From: PALSA-278 sp963760285
GTDB lineage: Bacteria; Acidobacteriota; Terriglobia; Acidiferrales; UBA7541
Length of the DNA: 64,000 nucleotides
Direction: 5' to 3'
Assembly: GCA_963760285.1 (NCBI GenBank)
Contig: CAVXCI010000001.1
Coordinates: 372,001-436,000, forward strand
Position numbers and translations under genes: made by a program. This document shows, piece after piece, positions 18,886 through 29,470 of this stretch (position 1 is the stretch's first letter; the number at the start of each line of letters is the position of its first letter). Below the pieces are notes generated by a model. It was not told the origin of the DNA. It saw only the letters and a program-made list of their open reading frames with translations, and made no database searches.

Positions 18886-20533
18886 ATGAATTTCCTGGAA
18901 CAAATCGTAGCGCGACTTGGCGCCAACAGTCAGGCGCCTGTGCTCGGGGAGGTGCATCCGGATGGAATCGTCACTGTAACCGGCGGCCAGTTGCAGGAGG
19001 AGATTTCATCAGCGCGCCATTTTCTGCGCGAGCGTGGTTTGCGTCCGGGCGACCGCTGCGCTCTGTTCGCGCCCAATAGCATCCACTGGGTGGCCACGGA
19101 TTTGGCCATCCTGGCCGAGGGACTGGTTTCCGTTCCGCTGTATTTTCGCCAGGCTCCCGCGGAAATTGCAGTCATGATCCGCGATAGCGGGGCGGCGCAC
19201 GTATGTTGTGGCGATGAGACTCTGCGCGACGCTCTGCGCCACGCTATGCCGGACATGCCAGCTAATTCTTTGCTGGGGGACGCTTTTCGCGCGCCCGCCG
19301 ACCCCGTGGGGCCGCTGCAACCTCTTCCGGATTCCGCGCCGGTGACCATCATCTATACGTCTGGAACTTCCGGCGAGCCCAAGGGCGTGGTCCTCACCGC
19401 GGGAAACGTCGGCCATATGCTGGGCTGCACTGCGTCGCGCCTAAACCTGCTGATGGGGCCGCGAGCAGAACCGGAGCGCGTCTTCCATTGGCCGCCGTTC
19501 TCCTTCGCCGCTTCGTGGATCATGCTGCTTTCCGCGCTGTCGCGTAACAGCCTGCTGCTGCTCTCGACGGACCTGAATCGCCTGCCCGATGAAATACGCG
19601 TCGCGCAGCCGGAATATTTTTTGAATGTTCCCACGCTGCTGGAACGCCTGCGACGCCGGGTGGAAGAACAGATTGCCCAACGCGGAGGGATTGTGGCCCG
19701 TTTGTTCGCGCGCGCCAGGCAGGCCGCCGTGCTCCGCGGCGACGGCAATGCCAGTCTGGCAGAGGCGGCCAGCCTTTATTTCTGCCGCCGGGCGGTTTTC
19801 CCCAAGATTCGCGGCGTTTTGGGACCGCGATTGAAGGCTCTGATTTGCGGCTCGGCGCCGCTGGCCGTGGAAACGCAGCGATTCTTTCAGATGCTGAGCA
19901 TTCCGGTGCTTCAGGCTTATGGGCTTACCGAAACCACGGCCATTTGTACGCTTGATGATCCTCGCGCCGTCGAGCCGGGACGGGTGGGACGCGCGGTTCC
20001 CGGCGTGGAAATGAAATTGGGCGCGGACCAGGAAATCCTCGTCCGTGGTCCCAACGTTTTCGCGGGATATTGGAACCGTCCCGAGGAGACCGCGCATGTG
20101 TTGCGCGACGATGGTTCCACACCGGCGACCAGGGCGAAGCGGATGCGCGCGGCAATTGGCGTATTATCGGCCGCCTGAAAAATCTCATCATTCTGAATTC
20201 CGGCCACAACATCGCGCCCGAGCCTATTGAGGAAAGCTTGTCGACAGCCGCCTGCCCGCGGCAGAGCAGGTAGTGCTTGTCGGCAATGATCGCAGCTACC
20301 TGGTGGCGCTGATCGCAGGTGCGTGGGAGAATCCGAAAGGCCGAGGCGGCCATGGATGCGGTAAATGCCGGCCTGCCACACTACCGGCAGATCCGCGCCT
20401 TCCGACTGGTACCGGAAGCCGTTCACCATGGAGAGCGGCTTATTGACCGCCTAATGGTAAACTCAGAGCGGGAAGCGTCACGGGGCGTTTCCGGGACGGA
20501 AATAGAAGAGCTGTACCAAAGAAAACAACATGA
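18886..20533 (+). CDS. AMP-forming long-chain acyl-CoA/ACP ligase 1 (frameshifted at 3' end)
   Basis: Adenylate-forming enzyme that activates a fatty acid with ATP and loads it on CoA or a carrier. Motifs: VTIIYTSGTSGEPKGVVLT (P-loop), YGLTETTAICTL, VEPGRVGRAVPGVEMKL, and then in another frame WFHTGDQGEADARGNWRIIGRLKNLIILNSGHNIAPEPIEE (hinge). The C-terminal domain reads LPHYRQIRAFRLVPE and, after another shift, MESGLLTA and NGKLR (catalytic Lys region). Breaks lie near 20110 (one G missing from GGATGG), 20240, 20330 and 20420-20455. The restored stop overlaps the crotonase ATG as ATGA. All core motifs are present. Confidence 0.85.
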
Positions 20534-21333
20534 ATTCATTTCAGGGAAAGACGATTGCATGGGAGAAACCGGCGGCGTAATCCAGCTTTCGCTCCAGCAC
20601 CCTCCCTATAACGAAATTGGCTCGCAGATGCTGGAGGAGTTGGAGGAATTCACGCCGCAGTGGTCGCGTCATCCAGGGCGAAGCCATGCGTTGGTCATCT
20701 ACAGCGCGCTGGAAACCGGGTTCTGTGCCGGAGCGGACCTGCGGGAGCTATACAGCCGCGCCTTCGGCCGCAGGAAGCGGACAGGAACACTAAGCTGCGC
20801 CAATTTCTGGAGCGCATCCACGCGGTATTCGCTGCTCTGGACGACGCGCCTCTGATCACCATCGCCGCCGTGCATGGTCTGGTTTTCGGCGGAGGACTGG
20901 AATTGGCCCTTACCGCGGACATGATTATCGCCGACCGCATGGCGCGGTTTTGTTTCCCCGAACTGCGCCTCGGGATTGATTCCCGGCTTTGGCGGAATTC
21001 CGCGCCTAAAGCGCGACTGTGAGCAATTCCGTCATTCGCGACATGATCCTCACCGGCCGCAGCATCAATGCCGATAAAGCCAGGACATCGGGCTGATAAG
21101 CCAATCGCATCCGAAGGAGAAGTTCTGGAAGTGGCACACGCCACGGCCAGACAGATGGGAAAACTTGATCGCCATGCGGCCGTTGGCCGCAAAGCGGTTC
21201 ATCAAACCTATTGCCGGCGGAAGAGCTGCGCCGCGAGATTGAAATTTTTTGCGGGCTTTTCAATCGGCCAGCCGTGCAGGCGGGTCTGCGGAGGTTTGTG
21301 GAGAGCGATGACCCACTGCCTTATTTGCCTTGA
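20530..21333 (+). CDS. Enoyl-CoA hydratase/isomerase (crotonase) family protein (frameshifted)
   Basis: Restored length ~265 residues. It starts MNSFQGKTIAWEKPA, then VIQLSLQHPPYNEIGSQMLEELE. Oxyanion-hole segments are ALETGFCAGADLREL and HGLVFGGGLELALTADMIIA, followed by FPELRLGLIPGFGGIPRL. The end is read as EIFCGLFNRPAVQAGLRRFVESDDPLPYLP. The frame changes at about 20580, 20765, 20985, 21020, 21090 and 21220. Crotonases hydrate or isomerise enoyl thioesters. In this cluster the substrate is probably bound to CoA or the nearby carrier protein. Confidence 0.8.
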
Positions 21334-21337
21334 ACGG

Positions 21338-21827
21338 ATGAAATTTCTGGGCGCGCAATGCGAGTGTTGGCGTTCCTCGCCGCGTTGCTGCCGATGTTGC
21401 TCCAATTCCGGCACACGCGCGGAATCATCGGACAGCAGCAAGCCGTCGAAAAAAGTGGCGCAGACCATACTGCAATTGGAAGCACAATGGGACCGCGCCG
21501 TGGTCGCGCATGATCGGACGGAACTGGACAAGCTGATGGGTCGTGATTTCGTCGCCACGGATGTCTACGGCAATATCCATTCCCGCGCGGATTATCTCAA
21601 TGCGCTGACCTCGCGCGACGTCCAATACGAATATCGCCACTCCGATGAAATCCACGTGCAGACCTGGGGAGACACTGCCGATCGCGCTGGGGCTCGCGGT
21701 GGTGAAGGCCCATTTCCGCGAGCATGACATCAGCAGTGAAAATCGTTATATGCGCGTGTACATCAAACACCATGGCCGCTGGTACACGGTCGCCGAGCAA
21801 TCCACCGAGATTGCGCAGGAACCATAG
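21338..21827 (+). CDS. DUF4440/NTF2-like small protein, probably exported (frameshifted)
   Basis: Core sequence QTILQLEAQWDRAVVAHDRTELDKLMGRDFVATDVYGNIHSRADYLNAL is typical of DUF4440/SnoaL-like NTF2 folds. After a shift near 21670 it continues LAVVKAHFREHD and RVYIKHHGRWYTVAEQSTEIA, the usual final strands. A signal-peptide-like N-terminus (MRVLAFLAALLPMLLQ) starts at an ATG at 21358 in a different frame, so the true start may be 21358 with a frame change near 21420. NTF2-like proteins bind small hydrophobic molecules or serve as cyclases and isomerases. Its position between crotonase and ACP suggests an accessory role. Confidence 0.65.
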
Positions 21828-21863
21828 CCCGGTCGGAGCGATTTCATGGTTACCGGAGGCGGC

Positions 21864-22130
21864 ATGGGAATTGATCGGAAGGGCATGCGAACTCTGGATC
21901 AAACCACAGAAGAAATTCTTCGAACTGGCGGCACGGCAATTCAAGGTGTCGCGCGAGACGCTTTCCCCGACTGACGATTTTTTCAAGACATTGCAGATTG
22001 ACAGCCTCCAGGCATTGGATTTCCTTACCCGCCTGGAACATCCACTTCCACATCGAACTGCCCGATTACGAGCTCCAGGGAGTCACGGATTTCCGAACGC
22101 TCGCCCGAACGAATCCAGTCCCGGCTCTGA
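21864..22130 (+). CDS. Acyl carrier protein (frameshifted)
   Basis: The core reads ELAARQFKVSRETLSPTDDFFKTLQIDSLQALDFLTRLE, with the DSL motif whose serine takes the phosphopantetheine arm. After one inserted C near 22038 it continues IHFHIELPDYELQGVTDFRTLA and then ERIQSRL, with a TGA at 22128-22130. About 88 residues, normal for an ACP. GGAGG precedes the ATG at 21864; further ATGs at 21846 and 21885 are possible. The stop shares a base with the next ATG (TGATG). It probably carries the acyl intermediates made and used by neighbouring enzymes. Confidence 0.8.
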
Positions 22131-23842
22131 TGATTGACCTGCGGCAGTACGGTTCCTCGGCGCTGTGCTGCGCGCTGCAATCGAGCGATGGCCGCGAGGA
22201 AATCTGCCTGATCGAAGCCGACCGCGAACGCGAGAATGCGCGCTTAACCTACCGCCAATTCAGCGATTGGCGCTGTCGAAGGCGCCACGTTACAGGAGGA
22301 AGGCTTCGGCGCCGGACAACCGCGCCGCCATCATCATGACCAATCAGTCGAAATGGTTGATGTCCGCCCACGCGATTTTCTTTCGCGGAGGCGTGCTGGT
22401 GCCGCTGGATTACAAACTTTCCGCCGGCGAGCAGATTCAATTGCTGCGGCATTCCCAGGCGCGAAATACTGTTCACCGAATACCATATCTGGCGAGGCAT
22501 ACCCGAAACGGACAATTTCACCCAACTGGAGTTGACAGCGCGTCGTCGTGACGGATGCTCCGGCGAATGCGATGCTCATCCGGCGCGACCGTTGGGAGGA
22601 ATTTCCGCGCCGAGGGCACCGCTGAATTTGTGGTCCGCGGCGCGCAGCGACGTCGCCTGCATCGTGTATTCCTCCGGCACCGGCGGGCGTCCCAAGGGCT
22701 GCGTCCTTACGCATGAAAATTATCTGGAGCAGTGCGCGGCGCTCACGTCGCTGTTTCCTTTCTGTCCCGGCGTGCGCTATCTGAGCATCCTGCCAACCAA
22801 CCACGCCATCGATTTCATGGTGGGTTTCCTCGGTCCATTCGTTTGTGGAGCCGCGGTGGTTCATCTGCGGACGCTGCGGCCCGAATATATCCGCGAGGCG
22901 TTCGTCCGCTATCACATCACGTACATCAGCTTGGTGCCGCTGGTGCTGAAAAACATCGAGCGCGGCTTACGCCAGCGATCGCGGAATCCCCGCGCACCGC
23001 CGGCGGCTTCGGCTGCGCTCATGCGGAATCAATCGTGCATTGACGCGAAGCCGGCCGAAGTCCGCGCCTCAGCCGCTTTCTGCTGCGCGATATACATCGC
23101 GCTTTCGGGGGCGAACTGCTGCGCGTTTTTCGCCGGCGGCGCGTTCACCGAACCATCCACGCTGCAATTTTTTTACGACCTGGGAATTCCCGTGGCAAAC
23201 GGCTACGGGTGCACGGAAGCGGGCACGGTAATCACGCTCAATGATTTCCATCCGTTTCGAGCCGGACACTGTCGGCAAACCGTTGCCGGGGATGGAAGTG
23301 CGAATCGTCGACCCGGATCCGGAGAGCATCGGCGAGGTCGCGGTTCGCAGCCGCACGGTGATGTCCCATTATCTGGACGATCCGGAAATGACCGCCGAAA
23401 CCATTCGCGACGGCTGGCTTTACACTGGCGACCTGGGACGGTTCGACGCGGCGGGCCATCTGCAGCTCCTCGGGCGCAAACGCAACATGATCGTCACGCC
23501 GAGGGTAAAAATATTTATCCCGAGGACATCGAAAATGTCTTTGAAGCCTGGCGGTGAAGGAATTCTGCATTTTCGCCGAGAATTTTCTGTGGCCGCGGCA
23601 GGAATTCGCTCACGGGCGAAAAGCTTGTTTTGTGTTGCACCAGAAGCGGGCGCAGCAAATCTTCCAGCCGATACTCCGGAGCGGCGGCCGGCGCAATGCG
23701 CGTTAGCGCCCTATAAACGTGTTGAGTGGTTATCTCGCATGGGATGGCGATTTTCCGCGCACGGCTCCATGAAAATCAAGCGCGAGTCCTGGCGGAGGAG
23801 ATCCGTGCGCGTTTGACGCGTGAATCCGTCGTCCCTCTATGA
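22130..23842 (+). CDS. AMP-forming acyl ligase 2 (frameshifted)
   Basis: A second adenylate-forming enzyme. Visible motifs: RLTYRQFSD, AIIMTNQSKWLMSAHAIFFRGGVLVPLDYKLS, CIVYSSGTGGRPKGCVLTHENY (P-loop), FFAGGAFTEPSTLQFFYDLGIPVANGYGCTEAG, VGKPLPGMEVRIVDP, DGWLYTGDLGRFDAAGHLQLLGRKRN and, shifted, GKNIYPEDIENVFE and KIKRE at the C-terminal domain. Breaks occur near 22275, 22465, 22530, 22980-23100, 23265, 23510, 23550 and later. It follows the ACP with a TGATG junction and overlaps the next gene as ATGA. The pairing suggests it loads the adjacent ACP. Confidence 0.82.
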
Positions 23843-24747
23843 GCGAGCGCATCTTCGTGGTGGTGAATCCGGCGGCGGGCGGCGGCCGCTGCGGCCAGAA
23901 GGCCGAATCCGCGCTGGCAAAATTCGCGCCGCGGGATTTCGCTCGAGGTCGCGCAAACCCGCGCTCCCGGCCACGCTTCCTCGATTGTTCGCAAAGCTTG
24001 GGGCCGCGGCTTCCGGCGATTTCTTTCCGTGGGCGGCGACGGCACAACGTTTGAAGTGGTCAATGGCCTTTTCCCGCACCGTCGGAATCCCAAGGCCGTC
24101 CTGCACTGGCGATTCTGCCCACGGGCACGGGAAATTCTTTCCTGAGGGATTTCGGACTATCGCGGGCCGGAACAAACCGTGGAAAACGCGTTGAACAGCG
24201 GGCGAACGCAACGCTGCGACGTGATTCGCCTGACGCATGCTCGCGGCGAATTTTATTTCATCAATTTGCTGACGCTAGGTTTTGCGGCGGACGTGGCGGA
24301 CCTGGCCAATCGCCGCTTCAAAGGCGCTCGGTGAATCAGGCTATGTGCTGGCCGTGCTGGTGTGCATGGCGCGGTTGAACCGCACTTTTTCCGCTGCGCA
24401 CTGATGAAATCGCGGAACAGGAGCGCGCGACCTTCCCTTTTTCTGGCGTTCTGCAACACTCGTTACACCGGTGGCAAAATGATGATTGCTCCCAATGCCG
24501 ATCCCGCGCGACGGACTAATTGAATATGTTCGCTGGGGTCCGATCGGGCGCTTCGCGCTTCTGCGGAATCTTCCCCGCCTCTTCGATGGCATCGCATATT
24601 CGCCGCCCCCAGGCCTCGCGCCGGGCAATTCGCCGCGCGGAATTCGAACTGAATGCTCCAGTCAATGTGACTCTGGACGGCGAGAGCATGAAGCTGCAAT
24701 GCTGCGGCGTCGAAATTCTGCCCGCGGCGCTGGACATCGTGGCATGA
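23839..24747 (+). CDS. Diacylglycerol/lipid kinase family protein (frameshifted)
   Basis: The start MSERIFVVVNPAAGGGRCGQKA carries the N-P-x-(A/S)-G nucleotide motif. Across frame changes the protein reads FLSVGGDGTTFEVVNGLF (GGDGT) and LPTGTGNSFLRDFGL, the two signature motifs of DAGK_cat kinases. It continues DVIRLTHARGEFYFINLLTLGFAADVADL and ends NVTLDGESMKLQCCGVEILPAALDIVA. The family phosphorylates diacylglycerol, sphingoid bases or related lipid alcohols with ATP. About seven frame changes are needed. Start and stop both overlap neighbours (ATGA), so it belongs to the lipid operon. Confidence 0.82.
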
Positions 24748-25575
24748 GGCATGCGTGGCTGGCAGTGCGCTCCGCCGCTGCTATGGGCCGTCAGCGGACT
24801 TCATTTTTTCCTGACTTGGCGCTTTGCTGGTGGTGCTGGGACGTTTTCCTGGACACACGGAAGATGACTCGCCGCAGCGGCTGTTTTTTCGCAATATTCT
24901 CCGGCTGGCGGGCGTGAAATTCGAAGTGATTCGTTCACCCGGGTTTGATCCGCGGCGCACGTCCATTTTTATTTGCAATCATGTGAATCTCTTCGATCCC
25001 TTCGTGATTTATTGCGCCATTCCGCAATTTGTGCGCGGCTTTGAACTCGAATCCCATTTCCGCATCCCGGTGTACGGATGGATGATGGGGCGATTCGGAA
25101 ATATTCCCGTGCCGGATAAGCCCAGCCGCGAGGGCCTGACGCGCATGACGAAGATGGCCAAGCGCGCGCTCGATTCCGGAATAAGCCTGATCGCGTTTCC
25201 CGAAGCTGCGCGTACGCGCGACGGCCGCATGGGCGAGTTCAAGAGCGGAGTATTTCGTCTGGCGCAGCGGTTTGAAGCTGCCCATCGTTCCCATGAGCAT
25301 CGTGGGTTCATTTGAATTTTTCCGCACGGGCAGACTGGATGTTGCATCCCGGAAAAATTACCGTTCTGCCTATTCGACACAATCGAGACGAAGCGGGTTG
25401 GCGCGCGAATGAGGTGGGCGGGTTGTGCGACCGCGTCCATGCCATCGTTGCCGCTCCGGTCGAAGAGCGCCTGCGCGCCGACCAGTCGGCCAAGAGTGCA
25501 ATCTCATGGGAAAAACGGCTACAGCGACTGAATGCCCGGCAGCGTGCGCCGCGCATTGAATTTCCTGCCGCGTAA
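24744..25575 (+). CDS. PlsC-type 1-acylglycerol-3-phosphate acyltransferase (frameshifted)
   Basis: Restored length ~275 residues. It carries FICNHVNLFDPF, which contains the catalytic HX4D motif, then YGWMMGRFGNIPV, LDSGISLIAFPEAARTRDGRMGEFKSGVFRLA (an FPEG-T-R motif with A for G) and, after a shift near 25275, PIVPMSIVGSFEFFRTGRL. A further shift near 25340 leads to MLHPGKITVLPI and the tail ending RAPRIEFPAA. The enzyme transfers an acyl group to the free hydroxyl of a lysophospholipid-like acceptor at the membrane. It is the last plus-strand gene of the cluster, and its 3' end overlaps the convergent phosphatidyltransferase gene by ~57 bases. Confidence 0.83.
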
Positions 25576-26171
25576 AATGATGCGATGCACAACCGTCAAC
25601 GTGGAAACCACGGCGATCACCCACAGCACCGGCGCCATGCGGTTGAAATGCGCCGCCCAGAATGAGCAGCACCAGACGCTCGGGCCGCTCCATGAAGCCG
25701 ACTTTGCAAATGGGAATCAGTGATTCGGCGCGAGCGCGCGTGTAGCTCACCATAAACGAACTGGCCATGGCGACGGCCGCCAGCACGACGTAAAACGTGC
25801 TGCCCACGACTGTGTAATAGACCACCAGCCCCATATAGAGGGCCAAGATCCGAGTAGCGGTCGAGCGTGGAATCATAAAATCCGCCGAAGGCCGTGACGC
25901 GCCCGGCCCTGCGAGCTACTTGGCCATCAGCCATGTCCAGAAAACCGGCCAGAAAGAGCGCAGCGGCTGCGAGGCGAAATTGTCCGCGCCCGAACAGGAC
26001 GGCGGCCCCGAGATTCACGGCCAGCCCCAAAAACGTGAACATATTGGGCGTGATGCCGGTGGCGGTCAGCCCGGTGACCACGCGTTCAAGCAGCCAGCCC
26101 CCGCCCGCGCCGATCCAGCGGGTGACGGGACGAACGAATCCTTGATCTGCGATGCCATCGTGGAAAATCAT
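25519..26171 (-). CDS. CDP-alcohol phosphatidyltransferase (frameshifted)
   Basis: Multi-pass membrane enzyme that joins a CDP-activated lipid to an alcohol, as in phospholipid head-group synthesis. The signature D-x2-DG-x2-AR-x8-G-x3-D-x3-D appears in DMADGQVARRAGRVTAFGGFYDSTLDRYSD. Hydrophobic helices follow in shifted frames (LALYMGLVVYYTVVGSTFYVVLAAVAMASSFMVSYTRARAESL, LLILGGHFN, VLWVIAVVSTLTVVHRI). The end reads RKFNARRTLPGIQSL. Frame changes lie near 25850 and 25660. The ATG at 26171 gives ~218 residues. It converges on the lipid operon and probably completes or diverts its product. Confidence 0.83.
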
Positions 26172-26285
26172 AGTCCAGCCGGATGGGGCGAGCAAGAGTG
26201 CGGCTTTGGGCACAGTCAGCAGTCTGCGCGGCGAAGACGTCAGCATGGCGCGAAATGAATCAGCGCACGACGCGCAAAATATCGC

Positions 26286-27041
26286 ATGAACACGATGAAA
26301 TTCGGATATTCGGACTTCACGACATCCCGAGATTGCTTTCGGCGACGTGCTGGAACACGCCATTCTCTCCGCCGTAAAGACAAGCGAATTTCCGTGGCCG
26401 GCGCGCGATATCTTCGTCGTGGCGCAGAAGGTCGTGTCCAAAGCCGAAGGCCGCATCATCGTACTGGATTCGTTGAAACCATCCTCGACACGGCCGTGAC
26501 GTGGGCGGCGGAGATTGGGAAAAGACCCGCGCCTGATTGAACTGATCCTGGGTGAAATCGGCGCATTGTCCGCAGGGAACATGGCGTCTTGATCGTCGAA
26601 ACCCATCACGGCCTCGATTTGCGCCAATGCCGGCGTGGATGTTTCCAATTCACGGGAAGGGACCGCTGTTCTGCTTCCGCGCGACCGGATGAATCGGCGC
26701 GGCGCCTGAAGAGCCGCTCTGATGAAGCCTGGGCGTTCCCTCGGCGTCATCATCTCCGATACGTTCGGCAGACCATGGCGCGAAGGGTCTGGTGAACGTG
26801 TCCATCGGCGTGGCCGGCATTGCGCCGCTCAAAGATTATCGCGGTCAGACTGACACTTTCGGCCGGACGATGCAGGCGTCGGTTCTGGCCGTGGCGGACG
26901 AACTGGCGTCGGCCGCGGAACTGGTAACGGGAAAAACAGCGGGAGTTCCTGTCGCTATAATTCAAGGCATACGTCTCGTCCGGCGCGGAAGGTTTAGCCC
27001 GCGATTTGATTCGGCCCGCGGAGCGCGACCTTTTCCGGTGA
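26286..27041 (+). CDS. cofE: F420-0:gamma-glutamyl ligase CofE (frameshifted)
   Basis: CofE adds L-glutamates to F420-0 with GTP. Diagnostic segments seen across frames are EIRIFGLHDIPEIAFGDVLEHAI, DIFVVAQKVVSKAEGRIIVLD, REHGVLIVETHHGLICANAGVDVSN, SREGTAVLLPRDPDESA, VIISDTFGRPWREGLVNVSIGVAGIAPLKDYRGQTDTFGR and ELASAAELVTGKTAGVPVAIIQG. The end reads GAEGLARDLIRPAERDLFR. At least eight frame changes lie between 26310 and 26970. It is ~18 kb from the cofG/H/C operon. The enzyme identity is firm; the reading frame as given would not make it. Confidence 0.85.
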
Positions 27042-27137
27042 ATCGCCGCGCCGCGATTGGACAACCTTGACAAGCGCCGAGAAAGTAAGATGAACGCTGT
27101 GACGTCAAATTTCCACCGCCGCGAGGATCTTACTCCT

Positions 27138-28164
27138 ATGCGCCTGGTTACATTTGAGACCGCACCGCGACCTTGCGCACGGCGCGCTTGCTCCCGATGG
27201 CCGCATCGTGGATTTGAATCTGGCGTGCGCCCTGCATCTCCGCGAAGCCGAATGGGGAGACGTTTCTATCGCATCGCGGACGCCTGGTGCCTTCCGACAT
27301 GCGCGACCTATTTGAAGGCGGCGACCAGAGCCTCGCCGCGGCGCGAAAAATCGCTGCAATTCGTGCTGCGATCCCGCGCAACCCACGGCCCCAGCGGCGA
27401 GACATTGATATTTCAGCCTGGCGGCAAATAGAAGTTGCGCGCGCCCATCCAGCCTAAAAAATTTTTCCATACCGCCGGAAATTTTCGCGAACACCACGAA
27501 GAAGCGCAACGCGCCGGATTTTCTCATCCGGTGTTGCCGTGGATCGTCTTTTTTCAGAACGTGGATGCCATCATCGGCCCCGACGATCCGATCATCTATC
27601 CCGCGCACCTGACGCAGGAGCTGGATTACGAACTCGAGCTGGCCGTGGTGCTGAAAAAATCCGGAAAACATTTTCGGCGCCGCGCAGGCCGCGGATTATA
27701 TTGGCGGCTACGTAATTTTCAACGACGTGACCGCGCGGGACATCCAGCGCGGCGAAATGAAATCCGGCGTGTTCAGTTTTTGCAAAGGCATTGACTCGTT
27801 TTGCCCGCTGGGCCCGTGGATCGTCACCGCGGATGAAATTCCCGACCCGCAGAATCTCGCGATGGAACTGCGCGTGAATGGCAGGTGCGGCAGCGTTCGC
27901 ACACGCGGAAAATGTCCGTGACGATTCCCGAGATTCTGGCGCACTATTCCGCCATGGGCTACAGCGCGGGCGATGTGGTTTCCACTGGCACGGTTTCCGG
28001 CGTGGCGGCGTTCAGCGACGATCCGAAGGCATGGTTCCTGAAGCCCGGCGACGTGGTGGAATGCGAAATCGAAAAAATCGGCGTCCTGCGCAATCCGGTC
28101 ATTTCCTGGGAGCAGACGCTACGGCACGCCGCCTCCCGCTCGGCAAGGTCCGCCGAAGGCGTGA
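27138..28164 (+). CDS. Fumarylacetoacetate hydrolase (FAH) family protein (frameshifted)
   Basis: FAH-family proteins hydrolyse or decarboxylate 2,4-diketo or 2-oxo-ene acids from aromatic catabolism, using a Mg/Ca site. The segments PIIYPAHLTQELDYELELAVVLKKSGK (metal Glu residues), ADYIGGYVIFNDVTARDIQRGEMKSG, PLGPWIVTADEI, RKMSVTIPEILAHYSAMGYSAGDVVSTGTVSGVAAF and WFLKPGDVVECEIEKIGVLRNPVI are diagnostic. Start MRLVTFE at 27138. Breaks lie near 27170, 27290, 27440, 27690, 27885 and 28115. Its stop is five bases before the next ATG. Confidence 0.83.
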
Positions 28165-28169
28165 ACGCC

Positions 28170-29379
28170 ATGACTGCGGCGCAACGAGAAGGCATTTGGA
28201 CCAGCGCAGTTAAACGCCGGAGCTCGAGCCGTGGGCCGCCTGCTGTCGCGTCGCCGGTGCGTTTCTACGACACGACCCTGCGCGACGGCGAACAAACAGT
28301 CGGCGTGGTTTTCACTCCTGAACAAAAACTCACCATCGCCGCAAATTGGATGAACTGGGAATCGGCCGCATCGAAGCCGGTTTTCCGCGCGTTTCGCCGG
28401 AAGATGCCGACGCATTTCGCAAGATCCAGCAGCCAGACTGCGCGCGGAAATTTGGGGCTTTGGCCGCGCGGCGCAGGCGGATTTGGACGCGCTGGTGGAA
28501 CTCGGCGCGTCGCGTACACGGTTCTCGAAATTCCTTCCAGCGCCATCAAGCTCCGCGCCTACGGAATGGAACCAGCGGACGCGCGCCGTAAGCGCATGAC
28601 GGACGCGGTGCGCTATGCCGCGAAGACACGGCATCACCGTCGCATTTTTTCCCCGTGGACTCCACCCGCGCCGAAATGGATTTTCTCCGCTCACTGTATC
28701 TCAATCCGCCGCCGATGCGGGCGCGCAGGAAGCCGTCGTCGTGGACACCATCGGCGCGTGCGGCCCGGAAGCGACGGCGAATTTCTTGGGCGCCAGGTGC
28801 GCGAATGGCTGGGCGCGAAAATTCCTCTGCATTATCATGGCCACAACGATTTTGGGCTGGCCACCAGCTGCGCCATTGCCGCCGTGCGCGCGGGCGCCAC
28901 TGGATTCAGGGCACCATCAACGGCATGGGCGAACGCGCCGGCAACGCGGATCTGGGCGAAGTCGCCATGGCGCTGCACGGCCTCTATGGCGTTCCCGTGG
29001 AGATGGATCTCTCCAAAATTCGCGAAGTTTCCGCGTTGTCGCATCGAGGCCGCCGAGCTACCAACTCGATGCATGGAAGCCGGTCGTGGGGCGAAATCTT
29101 TTTGTCCGCGAGAGCGGCGCGGTTGCCAGCCAGTTTCATATTCCCGAAGCCATTGAGCCGTTTTCCGCGGACATCGTCGGCGCGCGGCGTGAAATTGTCC
29201 TGGGAAAAAAGAGCGGGCTGGATAGCATCGCTCTGAAAGCCCGCGAACTGGGCCTGGAAGTTCCCGACGCGGGGCGGGCAAAAGAAATTCTGGCGCGGGT
29301 GAAAGCGCGTGGCGTGGATAAACGCGCGCTGGTGACGGACGACGAATTCCGCGGGATCGTCCGCGCGGTCTGCGGCTGA
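28170..29379 (+). CDS. HMGL/LeuA-like (DRE-TIM metallolyase) family enzyme (frameshifted)
   Basis: Homocitrate, isopropylmalate or citramalate synthase-like enzyme. It has VRFYDTTLRDGEQTVGVVFTPEQKL (the DRE-type metal/substrate motif with T for D in place), then across shifts ELGIGRIEAGFPRVSPEDADAFR, LEIPSSAIKLRAYGM, ITVAFFP, EAVVVDTIGACGPEA, IPLHYHGHNDFGLATSCAIAAVRAGA (HxHN metal site) and INGMGERAGNADLGEVAMAL. It ends with an HMGL post-domain but no LeuA-type regulatory domain, so feedback control by leucine is unlikely. The acceptor 2-oxo acid is unknown. It lies in the same run as the FAH-like gene. Confidence 0.82.
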
Positions 29380-29421
29380 CGATTTGCCCGTCGCGGCCCC
29401 CGCGAGGCCCCGCCGGTACGT

Positions 29422-29427
29422 TATAAT
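29422..29427 (+). promoter_or_regulatory. Probable -10 box before the tryptophan dioxygenase gene
   Basis: TATAAT about 45 bases before the ATG at 29471, between two plus-strand genes. No clear -35 hexamer; the box alone suggests a separate promoter for the dioxygenase and Tat protein. Confidence 0.4.
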
Positions 29428-29470
29428 GCGGGAGATTCTGGCAATCCTTCGGGAAAGAGAGAGGGCGAAT

